Shown: piece by piece, positions 36,630 to 45,336 of the stretch
How the letters are laid out: the number at the start of each line of letters is the position of its first letter
Numbering within the stretch: the first letter of the stretch is position 1
Origin: an uncultured Oscillospiraceae bacterium
Lineage (GTDB): Bacteria; Bacillota; Clostridia; Oscillospirales; Oscillospiraceae
Assembly: GCA_947627715.1 (NCBI GenBank)
Contig: CANQXK010000002.1
Location: 62,001-126,000, forward strand
Length of the DNA: 64,000 nucleotides
Direction: 5' to 3'
Position numbers and translations under genes: made by a program
The notes under the pieces: model-generated
What the model was told of the DNA's origin: nothing
The model's database searches: none
Seen by the model: only the letters and a program-made list of their open reading frames with translations

Positions 36630-36660
36630 GCAACAAAAGGGCGGCCAAATGCGTTATAAT
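36630..36660 (+). promoter_or_regulatory. Candidate promoter of the ECF sigma gene
   Basis: GCAAC (36630-36634) and CGTT (36652-36655) are 17 bp apart, an ECF-type pattern that would allow autoregulation. TATAAT (36655-36660) is also present but has no good sigma-A -35. Confidence 0.45.
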
Positions 36661-36679
36661 GGCAGAAGGAGGTGATACG

Positions 36680-37153
36680 ATGCCTCATTCCGACCGGTTG
36701 GAAGAGTTGGTTTCATCCCACAGCACGGCGCTTTTCCGGGCCGCGCTCTCCGTCACGGGCAGCCGTGATGACGCGGAGGACGCGGTCCAGGAGGCGTACC
36801 TGAAATTTTTGGAAAAGCGTCCGAAGCTTGACGGCCAGGGGCGGGAAAAGGCGTGGCTCATGCGGGTCTGCGTCAACGCGGCGTTGGACAGGCTTCGGGA
36901 GAAAAAGCGCCACCCTACGGGGGAACTGCTGGACATCTACCCCGCCCCGGACGGCGAAACGCGGGAGCTTCTTGAGTCCATAGGCCGCCTGCCCGCGCCT
37001 GAGCGGGCGGCCATCCACCTCTTTTACTACGAAGGGTATTCCACCGATGAAATCGCGAAGATCCTGCGATGCCGCCCCGGAACGGCCCGCTCCACCCTGA
37101 GCCGGGCGCGGGAGCGGCTTCGGCGGGAGCTGAAAGGAGAGCTTGCGCTGTGA
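36680..37153 (+). CDS. ECF-subfamily RNA polymerase sigma factor
   Basis: The 157-residue protein has sigma region 2 (residues 18-70, GSRDDAEDAVQEAYLKFLEK) and region 4 (105-155, RLPAPERAAIHLFYYEGYST, then DEIAKILRCRPGTARSTLSR). It should control an envelope- or signal-responsive regulon. The ATG at 36680 follows a GAAGGAGGTGAT site; an upstream ATG at 36659 overlaps the TATAAT. The stop overlaps the downstream gene's GTG by 4 bp, the usual layout for a sigma/anti-sigma pair. Confidence 0.92.
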   Translation: MPHSDRLEELVSSHSTALFRAALSVTGSRDDAEDAVQEAYLKFLEKRPKLDGQGREKAWLMRVCVNAALDRLREKKRHPTGELLDIYPAPDGETRELLESIGRLPAPERAAIHLFYYEGYSTDEIAKILRCRPGTARSTLSRARERLRRELKGELAL

Positions 37154-38055
37154 AACATTATGTAAACTATATGGATACGATTGCCGTCCCGGAGGCGCTT
37201 ACGGAAACGCTTTTAGAGCTGGAGGCGCGGAAAAAGCCCGTTCAGGTCTACCGCTGGGCCGCCGCCGCGGCGGCCGTGGCGCTGATCATGGGCGCGGGCA
37301 CCCTCCTGCGCCGGGCGCAGTCCGGGGCGGAGGATCCCGGCCCCTCCGTGCGGGGGGAGGAGACCGGCAGGCAGGAGCTGGTCTATGAAAATCTCCCCGG
37401 CAGCGTGGAGCCGAACATCGAACCCGCGACCCTGCCAGAGGCAGACGATCCGGGGAACACCCTGACCGGCGGCGGCTACGAGATCGCGGAGGGGCCGATC
37501 ATCACCCACTACATCCTGCCGTGGCTGAACTTCGGCCACGCTGAGACGATGTCCTCCCCGGACTACGCCCTGGGCGACGCCTGGAGGGACGCCGGGCAGG
37601 AGGAGGTGGAGGCCATCCTGACGCCCCTCTGGCGGGAGCATCTGGGCATCCCGGAGGAGACGGAGGCGGAGACGTTCACGATTTATGAGAAGGAGGGCCG
37701 CGTCAACGGCTTCCAGTTGACCGTCTCCTGGGAGGGCAATTCCCTGGACGTGGAACAGCAGATCGGGTATAACGTCCCCACCTGCTGCGTCGAACCCGAC
37801 GACGCCTACGGCCACACGGACGTGAACGGCGTGGACGTGGTCACCCTGACCTGGGCCGGCGGCGGCCCCGGCGGCGCGGACGACCGCTGCGAGGTCAAAT
37901 TCTTTGTCCGCGGCACCGGCTGGAAGGCCACCATCGCGGGGGATAATTGCCGGGAGCTGGCCGCCCGCTTCGTCCGCCTGGGGATCAACGAGTCCTCCAC
38001 CGGCCTTGCCGCCTTCTCCGAAGCGGCAAACGCCCCGGCAGAGCCTGTCCATTAA
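37150..38055 (+). CDS. Putative membrane anti-sigma factor
   Basis: The 301-residue protein has a short cytoplasmic N-terminus (about 33 residues), one transmembrane helix (about 36-54) and a long outer region with several acidic stretches and a Cys pair (TCCVEPDD). I recognise no named family. Its GTG start overlaps the ECF stop (GTGA) and has an AAAGGAG site. Position and topology suggest an anti-sigma or sensor partner of the ECF factor. No HxxxCxxC zinc anti-sigma motif is visible. Confidence 0.7.
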   Translation: MKHYVNYMDTIAVPEALTETLLELEARKKPVQVYRWAAAAAAVALIMGAGTLLRRAQSGAEDPGPSVRGEETGRQELVYENLPGSVEPNIEPATLPEADDPGNTLTGGGYEIAEGPIITHYILPWLNFGHAETMSSPDYALGDAWRDAGQEEVEAILTPLWREHLGIPEETEAETFTIYEKEGRVNGFQLTVSWEGNSLDVEQQIGYNVPTCCVEPDDAYGHTDVNGVDVVTLTWAGGGPGGADDRCEVKFFVRGTGWKATIAGDNCRELAARFVRLGINESSTGLAAFSEAANAPAEPVH

Positions 38056-38070
38056 TTTTTATTTGCGCCC

Positions 38071-38099
38071 TTTACCTTTCTTCCTCCCTATGGTATAAT
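38071..38099 (+). promoter_or_regulatory. Promoter upstream of the rodA/ftsW gene
   Basis: TTTACC (38071-38076) and TATAAT (38094-38099) are 17 bp apart. A second GGTATAAT at 38204-38211 has no good -35. The leader from the first would contain the hairpins at 38094-38206. Confidence 0.6.
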
Positions 38100-38212
38100 A
38101 TCCGCATAGCGGATATTATATTTGATTCACCGCCGTTTTTCTCCCCGGCTTACGCCGGGAACCGAAAAACATGGCTAATATACCATCCCCGCTTCGCGGG
38201 TATGGTATAATA
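38089..38212. repeat. Hairpin-rich element bounded by 12-bp direct repeats
   Basis: TATGGTATAATA occurs at 38089-38100 and 38201-38212. Between and across them lie three hairpins: TATAATATCCGC-ATA-GCGGATATTATA, CCCGGC-TTAC-GCCGGG and ATACCATcCCCGC-TTC-GCGGGtATGGTAT. The direct repeats could be a target-site duplication of a small insertion, or two promoter copies. Confidence 0.55.
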
Positions 38213-38253
38213 GTTTCATATTATATAAATTATTTTATCCTGTGGTGAAGGCT

Positions 38254-39390
38254 GTGAAAAGATTTTTTGAGGCGCTGGGCCGGTATTTAAAGCGTTCCGA
38301 CACGTTCCTTCTGGTTCTGTGTCTGATCTCCACGCTCTACGGGCTGGTGTTGATCTCCAGCGCGGTGCGTTACTCCGGCTCCATGCGCTCGGTATACGTC
38401 CAGCTGGGCGCGCTGGTGATCGGGCTTTTTATGTATTTCCTCTTCTCGGTGGTGGACATCGACATCATCGCCTCCCGCTGGCGGCCTCTCACGGTCTTCG
38501 GCCTGCTCCTCATCCTGTCTCTGCGCTGGCTGGGCACCAACGTGGGCGGCAACCGGGCGTGGATACGCTTCGCCGGCATCGGCATCCAGCCGGCGGAGTT
38601 TGTCAAGATCGTCTTTATCATCACCCTGGCCTACCTTATGACAAAGTATAAGGACGCGGGCAAGCTGGACTCCCCCATGACCGTGGCGGGGCTTCTTCTC
38701 CTGCTGGCGGCCCACTTCGGGGTCATCGTGGCGGCCTCCTCGGACACAGGCTCGGCCCTTGTGTACCTCTTCATCTTCCTTGTGATGATCTTCTCCGCCG
38801 GCATCAAGCTCTACTGGCTGGCCGCCGGCGGGGCGGGCCTTGTGCTTCTGGCCCCGTACATATGGTACTACTTCCTCAACGACAACTACCGCAACCGCAT
38901 CCTGGCCATCTTCATCCCCACCCAGATCGACCCCACCGGGCAGGGCGTCACCTGGCAGACCAACCACTCCAAGGCCGCCATTGCCGGGGGCGGCCTCTTC
39001 GGACAGGGCCTCTATAAGGGGACCCTCACCCAAACCAACAAGATCCCCTTCCAAAGCTCCGACTTCATTTTCTCCGTCGCCGGGGAGGAATTCGGCCTTC
39101 TGGGCTGCGCCCTGGCGCTGATCCTCCTCACCCTCATCATTATCCGCTGCGTCCACGTGGGCCTGCGCTCCCAGAGCCGCCTTGGGGCGCTGGTGTGCAT
39201 CGGCGTCGCCGCCATGGTGGCCTTCCAGACCCTTGAGAACGTGGGTATGTGCATCGGCATCGCCCCCGTCATCGGCCTGACCCTCCCCTTTTTCAGCTAC
39301 GGCGGCTCCTCCCTGGTCACCTTCTACGCCGCCATGGGCATCGTCTCCGGCATCAAAATGAAGCCCCGGCCCATGATGTTCCTCCAGTAG
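38254..39390 (+). CDS. SEDS-family glycosyltransferase RodA/FtsW
   Basis: The 378-residue membrane protein has about ten transmembrane helices and polymerises peptidoglycan from lipid II. SEDS features are GGNRAWIRFAGIGIQPAEFVK, the large extracytoplasmic loop with QTNHSKAAIAGGGLFGQG, DFIFSVAGEEFG and the C-terminal GLTLPFFSYGGSSL. These are shared by RodA and FtsW, and I do not separate them; RodA is slightly favoured by the lack of division genes nearby. GTG codons at 38242, 38245 and 38254 are all possible starts; 38254 has GGTG 6 nt upstream. Confidence 0.9.
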   Translation: MKRFFEALGRYLKRSDTFLLVLCLISTLYGLVLISSAVRYSGSMRSVYVQLGALVIGLFMYFLFSVVDIDIIASRWRPLTVFGLLLILSLRWLGTNVGGNRAWIRFAGIGIQPAEFVKIVFIITLAYLMTKYKDAGKLDSPMTVAGLLLLLAAHFGVIVAASSDTGSALVYLFIFLVMIFSAGIKLYWLAAGGAGLVLLAPYIWYYFLNDNYRNRILAIFIPTQIDPTGQGVTWQTNHSKAAIAGGGLFGQGLYKGTLTQTNKIPFQSSDFIFSVAGEEFGLLGCALALILLTLIIIRCVHVGLRSQSRLGALVCIGVAAMVAFQTLENVGMCIGIAPVIGLTLPFFSYGGSSLVTFYAAMGIVSGIKMKPRPMMFLQ

Positions 39391-39415
39391 CCCCCACGAA
39401 AAAAGCCAAAAAAGC

Positions 39416-39452
39416 ACGGCCTCCGGCAGAAAACCGGGGGCCGTTCTCTTTT
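39416..39452 (+). terminator. Terminator after the rodA/ftsW gene
   Basis: ACGGCC-CCGG pairs with CCGG-GGCCGT with one internal mismatch, and TCTCTTTT follows on the plus strand. Confidence 0.75.
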
Positions 39453-39533
39453 CGTGTTCCGTTCCCGCAGGGGCATTCAAAGCCGTCCCGTGGGACGATT
39501 CAAAAATTTTTTCAAAATAATTTATTTTGCCTC

Positions 39534-39562
39534 TTGACAGATGCTCAAATTTATGCTATATT
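39534..39562 (+). promoter_or_regulatory. Strong orphan promoter pointing into the M16C gene's 3' end
   Basis: TTGACA (39534-39539) and TATATT (39557-39562) are 17 bp apart. No plus-strand gene follows; transcription would run antisense into the protease gene, whose stop is at 39584-39586. Confidence 0.6.
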
Positions 39563-39583
39563 AGCTTCGTAATTGAAAAAGCG

Positions 39584-42478
39584 TCACTGTACCGGCTGAA
39601 CGGAGGCCAATCTGTCTCCGCAGGCGTCCAGGACCGGCGCGCCGCCCACCACGCACACGCGGGAGGCGGGAATAAGTCTGTCCAGCACATCGGCGAAAGC
39701 CAGAAGCTTTTCCGATGTGGCGTGGAGGACCTGCCGCCGGAGCTTCTGGGTGTCCTCCGGGGTGACGCCGGTGAAGTGCATCCTGGCGGCCCGCGCCTGT
39801 TCGATGCGCGGGGTGGTCACCGGTTCAAGGCTTCCCACGGTGGAGATGATGAAGCGGTCCAGGGGTTCGCCGGTGGCGGCGAAGTCCCGGAGCGCCTGTC
39901 CGCACCGGGCGAACACGTCCAGGGTGCCGGCGCAGTGGGGGTCCCGGTAGGAGGTCAGGGACACAGTCCCGTCCGAACCCACCCCCATGTTGACGCCGTA
40001 AGCGCCGCCCTTGACGCGGACGTTGTTCCAGAGGTAGTCCAGGGACAGGAGCTTGTCGGCCACCGCCATGGAGCCGTCGAACTCCGCCCCCGCCTCATCG
40101 AGCCGCGCCGCGCAGGCGGCAAAGCCGATCCCGGCGGGGATGACGAAGCCCTCCGCCGGGTGCGGGCAGGGCGTATAGACCGCGTCCGGCCCCCGGCTCC
40201 CCTCCGGCAGGATGGAGAGCACGTCCTGAAGCCATGCCTCGTCCAACTCCCCCGCCACGGAGAAGGTGACCCTTCCCCGCGTCAGGAGCTTTTTGAGAAG
40301 CGCCCCGGCACGGGCGATAAACGCGCCCCCGGCGGAGTCGAATTCCCGCTCCGCCCTTTGCAGGAAGCGCAGCTGTTCCACACCCCGCAGGACGTCCCCC
40401 ACCGCTCCGGCGGCGGAGATCCCGGCGGAGGCGCGGCACAGGGCGAAGGCGTTTCCGGCGGTCTGGGCCGCCTGCTCCAGGCCGATGCGCTCCTGGCGCA
40501 GGAGGTTACGGACGGCCGCGCCGTCCTCCAGGGAGGTCTCCAGCAGGATCTCCCGGAGAAGCGAGACCGCCTCGGCCTTGCGCTCCGGCAGGAGGGCCGC
40601 GGAGACCTGGAGCACCGGGACGGGCCGCCGGTCGGACCGGCGCTCAAAGCACTGCGCGCCGGCGGCGAAGCGCCCCAGCTTCTCCCGGATGAGGGCGGAA
40701 AGCTCCAGGGCCGGGCGGCGTTGGGTGGCCAGCTTTCCCAGAAGCTGCGCCGCCATGGGGAGGGCCGCAAGCTCCTCCCCGCTCAGGTCCCCGGCGTCAA
40801 AAAACATATCGAGATACACGATGCCGCCTGTCTCCAGCTCCTGGTGGAGCAGACAGACGCCCTGGAAGGCGCGCTCCTCGTAGGGCAGCTCCGCGCCCCG
40901 CTCCGGGATGTCCGAGAGGGACAGCACCGGGAGGGTCTTCACGGCTTCCGGGGGGTCCCCGGCGTTCTGGAAGCGGCGCAGGGCGGCAAAATCCTCCATG
41001 ACGGCCCTGGTCTGCGCCTCGTCCCAGCCCGCCCTGACGGCGGCAAGCTCCTGCCTGTCGCGGGCCAGCCTCTCCTCCCCCAGGGTCCTTGAGGGGAGCA
41101 GGAGGACACGGGCGGTGTGGGGATTTTCCAGGAACACCTCCGTCAGCAGCTTTTCAAACCAGCCCTCGTCCACCTTTTTTCTGAGCGCGGCGAAAAGCCC
41201 GTCGGAGCAGAGGTTCTGGGCCGGGTCGCCGCCGTAGAGCCAGCTTTCCAGGGCGGACATGGCGAAGATAAGCCCACGGGGCATACGCCCGAAGTCCTTC
41301 TCCCGGTTGGCAAATTCCACCTGATTGAGGATGGCGTGCAGCTGCCGGCGGTCAAGGCCGCGGGCCTGCTCCCGCAAAACATCGTACACCGTCCTCACAA
41401 GCTCGTCCATCTTCTCCGGGGCGGTGTTCCGGCACACCAGGAAGAGGAAGTTCTGCTGGATGCCGTCGTAGGAGTGCAGCTCCACGTCCTGGGCAAGGCC
41501 CCTGTCCAGGACCACCTTTTTAAGGGGGGACTCGTTCGTCCCGCACAGGAGCCTGGACAGCACCGCGCACCCGGACACGCGCTCCGGGTCGTCGAAGGTG
41601 GAACAGACCCACCCCTCGCCGAGGAGCGCCCTGTCCCCCTGGTCCTCCGGGCCTATCTCGTAATACGCCGTGACCGGCTCCGGGTGCACGGGCTTTTGCA
41701 TGGGGATGTCCGCGTCCACGGGAGTCCTGTCGAAGGCGCGCAGGAAGGAGTCCAGCTTCGCGAGGACCGCGCCGATGTCCATATCGCCGTCCAGGAAGAT
41801 ATAGGAATTGGACGGGCTGTAGAACCGGCGGTGGCTCTCCACGTACTGCTCAAAGGTCAGCTCCGGGATATGCTCCGGGTGTCCGCCGGACTCATAGCCG
41901 TAGCAGGTGTCCGGGAAGAGCGCCCGGCCCAGCTCGAAGGCCATGACCTCGTCGGGGTCGGCGAAGGCCCCCTTCATCTCGTTGAGCACCACGCCGTTGC
42001 GGGTAAGCTCCCCCTGGGGGGACTCCAGCTCATAGTGCCAGCCCTCCTGCCAAAAGCCCAGGGGCCGCTCCACGGACAGGGGGTGGAACACCGCGTCCAT
42101 ATAGACGTCGATGAGGTTTAAAAAGTCCTGACTGTTCCGGGAGGACAGGGGGTACATGGTCTTGTCCGGGAAGGTCATGGCGTTGAGGAAGGTCTGGAGC
42201 GAGCTTTTGATCAGCTCCACAAACGGCTCCCGCACCGGGTATTTGCGGCTCCCGCACAGCACCGAGTGTTCAAGGATGTGAAAGACGCCGGTGTGGTCGG
42301 AGGGGATGGTCTTGAAGGCGATGGAGAAGGTCTTGTTGTCGTCGGGCCTGTCCAGCCACACAAGATCCGCCCCGTTTTTGGCGTATTCCATCCGATAGAG
42401 GGTGGCCTTCAGCTCCGGGAGGGGCTGAACGGCGCGCACGGTGAAGCCGTGAACGGTCATGTCCATTTTGATTTCCAT
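39584..42478 (-). CDS. M16C zinc metalloprotease (insulinase/presequence-protease-like)
   Basis: The 964-residue protein has the inverted zinc motif HILEH near residue 68 with the downstream Glu region (GVVLNEMKGAF), then the M16C-associated domain and an inactive second half (NNVRVKGGAYG). Such peptidases degrade peptides in a closed chamber and here should be cytosolic, as no signal peptide is seen. The ATG at 42478 follows a duplicated GGAAAGGAACAGA sequence that gives two ribosome sites. It lies 65 bp after the GT4-CsaB fusion and may be the last gene of that operon. Confidence 0.92.
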   Translation of the reverse strand: MEIKMDMTVHGFTVRAVQPLPELKATLYRMEYAKNGADLVWLDRPDDNKTFSIAFKTIPSDHTGVFHILEHSVLCGSRKYPVREPFVELIKSSLQTFLNAMTFPDKTMYPLSSRNSQDFLNLIDVYMDAVFHPLSVERPLGFWQEGWHYELESPQGELTRNGVVLNEMKGAFADPDEVMAFELGRALFPDTCYGYESGGHPEHIPELTFEQYVESHRRFYSPSNSYIFLDGDMDIGAVLAKLDSFLRAFDRTPVDADIPMQKPVHPEPVTAYYEIGPEDQGDRALLGEGWVCSTFDDPERVSGCAVLSRLLCGTNESPLKKVVLDRGLAQDVELHSYDGIQQNFLFLVCRNTAPEKMDELVRTVYDVLREQARGLDRRQLHAILNQVEFANREKDFGRMPRGLIFAMSALESWLYGGDPAQNLCSDGLFAALRKKVDEGWFEKLLTEVFLENPHTARVLLLPSRTLGEERLARDRQELAAVRAGWDEAQTRAVMEDFAALRRFQNAGDPPEAVKTLPVLSLSDIPERGAELPYEERAFQGVCLLHQELETGGIVYLDMFFDAGDLSGEELAALPMAAQLLGKLATQRRPALELSALIREKLGRFAAGAQCFERRSDRRPVPVLQVSAALLPERKAEAVSLLREILLETSLEDGAAVRNLLRQERIGLEQAAQTAGNAFALCRASAGISAAGAVGDVLRGVEQLRFLQRAEREFDSAGGAFIARAGALLKKLLTRGRVTFSVAGELDEAWLQDVLSILPEGSRGPDAVYTPCPHPAEGFVIPAGIGFAACAARLDEAGAEFDGSMAVADKLLSLDYLWNNVRVKGGAYGVNMGVGSDGTVSLTSYRDPHCAGTLDVFARCGQALRDFAATGEPLDRFIISTVGSLEPVTTPRIEQARAARMHFTGVTPEDTQKLRRQVLHATSEKLLAFADVLDRLIPASRVCVVGGAPVLDACGDRLASVQPVQ

Positions 42479-42543
42479 GTATCTGTTCCTTTCCTCTGTT
42501 CCTTTCCGATGTGGTCCTCCCCCGCTCTCAGGGGCGCGGGAGG

Positions 42544-44757
42544 TCAATTCGCCCGCTCTTCGCCCACGGCCAGGAGCTTTTCCAGCTCCCGGTTGGTGAG
42601 CAGGGCGCGCTCCCTGATCTCCTCCCGGCGCTGGCGGAGCGTCCGGGACATCTCGTCCCGGCGGCGGAGGAGCATATCCACCTTGTCCAGAGCCTCGGCC
42701 ACGTCCATCTCCGCCACGGAGCGGATCTCCGGCATATCCAGCATGGCAAGGTAGCTTGCCACCTTGGGGTCGTAATCGAAGCCCAGGGTGGGCGTGGCGG
42801 TGCAGGCCGCGAAGATCAGCGAGTGCAGGCGCATACTCAGGGCGATGCGCCCCTCCCCGATCACGGCCATGATGTCCGTGGGGGTGTAGTCTCCCCGCAG
42901 AATGACGGCGTCGCTGTGCATCAGCTCCCGGATGTCCCAGCTCACAGGCTCGTCCACCCGCGGCTGCATGGCGATGAACAGCACCTGAAGGCCGTAGCGG
43001 TCGTGGACCCCGTCGCACAGGGCGGCGATCCGCTCAAGATACCCAGGCGCGTTTTTGATGGGCCGGACCGCCACGGTGACGAAGGGACCCTCCACGCCGT
43101 TTTCGTCCAAAATCTCCTGTGCCCGCCTGTGGCTTGGGGCGGGCAGGGTAAAGACGGCGTCGCCGGACTCCACAAGGTCCGGCCTTGTGACGCCCATGGC
43201 GCGAAGCTCCCCCAGAGAGTCGGGGTCCCGGAGGGTGACGCAGTCCACAAGCTCCACGGTGTCCCGCACCCGCCGCCTGTTGGCGGGCCTTGTCACGGGG
43301 CCGATGCCGTTGGCGAAGAGCATGGTCTTTTTCCCCAGCCTGTGGGCCAGGCGGATCACCGAGAGGTAGTAGATCAGCGAACGGGTGGAGGTGTTGTCCT
43401 GGAGAAGGCTCCCGCCGCCGGAGATCAGAAGCTCGCACTTTTTCACCGCCCTGTAGACGCTCACCGGGGAGAAGCGGCGCACGGCCTGGCAGGGGTGAGC
43501 GGCCTCGGTGAACGCCGGGTCCCTGGACAGAACCGTCACCTCGATGGCGCTGTCGATGGCGTGGATGGCGCCGCAAAGCGCCTCCAAAATGGCCTCGTCG
43601 CCCATGTTGCCAAAGCCGTAATAGCCGCTGAGGACCACGCTTCTGGGGGGCTGGGCCTTCTCATAGACCGCCAGGGCGTCCCGCGCCATGCGCTCCAGGC
43701 TGTAGCGTTCCGCCACCACCTGCCGCCCGTAGGCGGAAAGGCGCCGGTGCTCGTCCGGCTCCAGGGTCAGGGCGGTGGTCACGTCGTCCAGGAGGACGCG
43801 GCGGTCGATAGCGGGGAGGCCCCGGCAGCAGAAGTTGGTGTCGATCCCGGCCTGGAGCCTGTCCTCGTCGAAAAGGCCCATGTACCCCTCGTTCCCGGCC
43901 ACCACCACGGGCTTGGCCGTGGCCATGGCCTCCAGGGCGGCGCGGGAGACGCCCACAAACACGTCCCCCGCCGCGCAAAAGGTGTTGACGTCCGTGCGCG
44001 GCCCGGCCAGAATGACGCAGCGGTAGCCGATCCGCAGATTGGCCTCCTCGGCGCGGCGGGTCAGCTCCGTAAAGCTGTCGCCCCCTCCGGCGATGAGCAG
44101 GCGCACCCTGGGCACGCGCTTTGCCAGCGCGGGGGCGATCTCGATGAGGGTCGCCGCCGCCAGGGCGCGGTCCTCGTCCAGGCGGCTCACGTGGGCCACC
44201 ACCGGGTCCCCGGCGGGGATGCCGAACTCCTCCCGGACCGCCTCCCCGGAGACCTCCGGCGAGAATTTCCCGGTGTCGATGCCGTTGATGGTCACGGTGA
44301 TATTGTTTCGGTCCACGCCGTAATTATCCGTAAGATACTCCCGGATGTCGTCGGACACGGCGATGGTGTAGTCGCCCCAGTCGGTGAGGCGGCGCAGCAG
44401 AAAGCCGCTCTTAAAGACCCAGTGGGCCGTGGTGACGAAGGGGAAATCCAGCCTTTTTTTCAAAAGTCCGCACACGAAGGCGGGGATGCGGGCGTGGGCG
44501 TGCACCACGTCGGGGCGCTCCTGGCGGATGATCTTCCTGAGAGAGGCATAGCTTTTCGCCATCAGGAGGGGGTTCCTCCTGTGAAGGGGTGCCTCCAGGT
44601 GGCGCACGCCGGCCGCCTCCAAGGCGGGGACGTACACGCCGCCGTTGGAGACCACCGTGACCTGGTGGCCCATACGGACAAGCTCCCCCGCCAGCTCCAC
44701 GATATGCGTCTCCGCCCCTCCGATGTCAAGGGCCATGGTGACCATCAGTATCTTCAT
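42544..44757 (-). CDS. csaB: Glycosyltransferase family 4 fused to CsaB-type pyruvyl transferase
   Basis: The 737-residue protein has two enzymes. Residues 1-370 form a GT4 glycosyltransferase (ALDIGGAETHIVELAGEL, then ISRLDEDRAL-like and SRAALEAMATAKPVV segments). Residues 375-735 form a polysaccharide pyruvyl transferase (SGYYGFGNMGDEAILEAL, ISGGGSLLQDNTSTRSL, FANGIGPV). CsaB adds ketal-pyruvate to secondary cell wall polymer, the ligand of SLH domains; that fits the SLH protein at 20.8 kb. The ATG at 44757 follows GGAGG at 6 nt; an ATG at 44763 abuts the site. It ends the tight murJ operon. Confidence 0.92.
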   Translation of the reverse strand: MKILMVTMALDIGGAETHIVELAGELVRMGHQVTVVSNGGVYVPALEAAGVRHLEAPLHRRNPLLMAKSYASLRKIIRQERPDVVHAHARIPAFVCGLLKKRLDFPFVTTAHWVFKSGFLLRRLTDWGDYTIAVSDDIREYLTDNYGVDRNNITVTINGIDTGKFSPEVSGEAVREEFGIPAGDPVVAHVSRLDEDRALAAATLIEIAPALAKRVPRVRLLIAGGGDSFTELTRRAEEANLRIGYRCVILAGPRTDVNTFCAAGDVFVGVSRAALEAMATAKPVVVAGNEGYMGLFDEDRLQAGIDTNFCCRGLPAIDRRVLLDDVTTALTLEPDEHRRLSAYGRQVVAERYSLERMARDALAVYEKAQPPRSVVLSGYYGFGNMGDEAILEALCGAIHAIDSAIEVTVLSRDPAFTEAAHPCQAVRRFSPVSVYRAVKKCELLISGGGSLLQDNTSTRSLIYYLSVIRLAHRLGKKTMLFANGIGPVTRPANRRRVRDTVELVDCVTLRDPDSLGELRAMGVTRPDLVESGDAVFTLPAPSHRRAQEILDENGVEGPFVTVAVRPIKNAPGYLERIAALCDGVHDRYGLQVLFIAMQPRVDEPVSWDIRELMHSDAVILRGDYTPTDIMAVIGEGRIALSMRLHSLIFAACTATPTLGFDYDPKVASYLAMLDMPEIRSVAEMDVAEALDKVDMLLRRRDEMSRTLRQRREEIRERALLTNRELEKLLAVGEERAN

Positions 44758-44814
44758 TTGCATCCTCCGTCCGTAGCTTCATCCGGCGCGCCGCCGGCGT
44801 CCTCCAGGGCGCTT

Positions 44815-45336
44815 TCAGTCTGCGGCCTGTTCAATGGTCATAAAGAGGCCCGCGAACACGTTGTAAGGGGTCCCGAAGTAGATCTTCTGGCTGAGATAGA
44901 TTTGGTGGTTGGAGCTGAGATAGAAGCGCCCGTCGATCTCGCTTCCGTCCATGCGGCCTGTGAGGATAAGCCCGGTGTAGCCCTCCACCTCCAGATTCAC
45001 GGCGGTCCCGTCAGGCCCCACCTCCGTCTGCACGCAGGGGACGCGCTGAACGTCGGTAATGACGCCGAAGGCGGTGTCCGATTCGTTGTTGCGCAGGGGG
45101 TCGCCCACCCGGACGGTCTGGCTCAGGTCCTCCCTGAGCTTGGGGACGTAGACGGTGTAGACAAGCTCCCCCGTCTTTGGAGCAAAGACGTTCTGATTGC
45201 CCAGGGAGGGGTCGTCGTCCCGGCCGAACCGGCCGTAGGCCATCAGCGCCACGGCGGCCACCGCCAGGAGCACCACCAGGTCCAGGGGGCTTATCACGCC
45301 GAAGAGGCGGCCCTTTTCATCTATGATCTTCTTCAT
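44815..45336 (-). CDS. DUF4330 membrane protein (second copy)
   Basis: The 173-residue protein begins KKIIDEKGRLFGVISPLDL and has one transmembrane helix (about 18-37) and an extracytoplasmic beta-rich domain of the DUF4330 type. Function is unestablished. Its ATG shares one base with the upstream DUF4330 stop. It lies between the two glycosyltransferase genes. Confidence 0.85.
   Translation of the reverse strand: MKKIIDEKGRLFGVISPLDLVVLLAVAAVALMAYGRFGRDDDPSLGNQNVFAPKTGELVYTVYVPKLREDLSQTVRVGDPLRNNESDTAFGVITDVQRVPCVQTEVGPDGTAVNLEVEGYTGLILTGRMDGSEIDGRFYLSSNHQIYLSQKIYFGTPYNVFAGLFMTIEQAAD

Noticed and set aside
39527-41092. 521-codon plus-strand frame after the orphan promoter
   Set aside because: It lies antisense to the M16C protease and has shadow-frame composition; the promoter is more likely to make a non-coding RNA, if anything.
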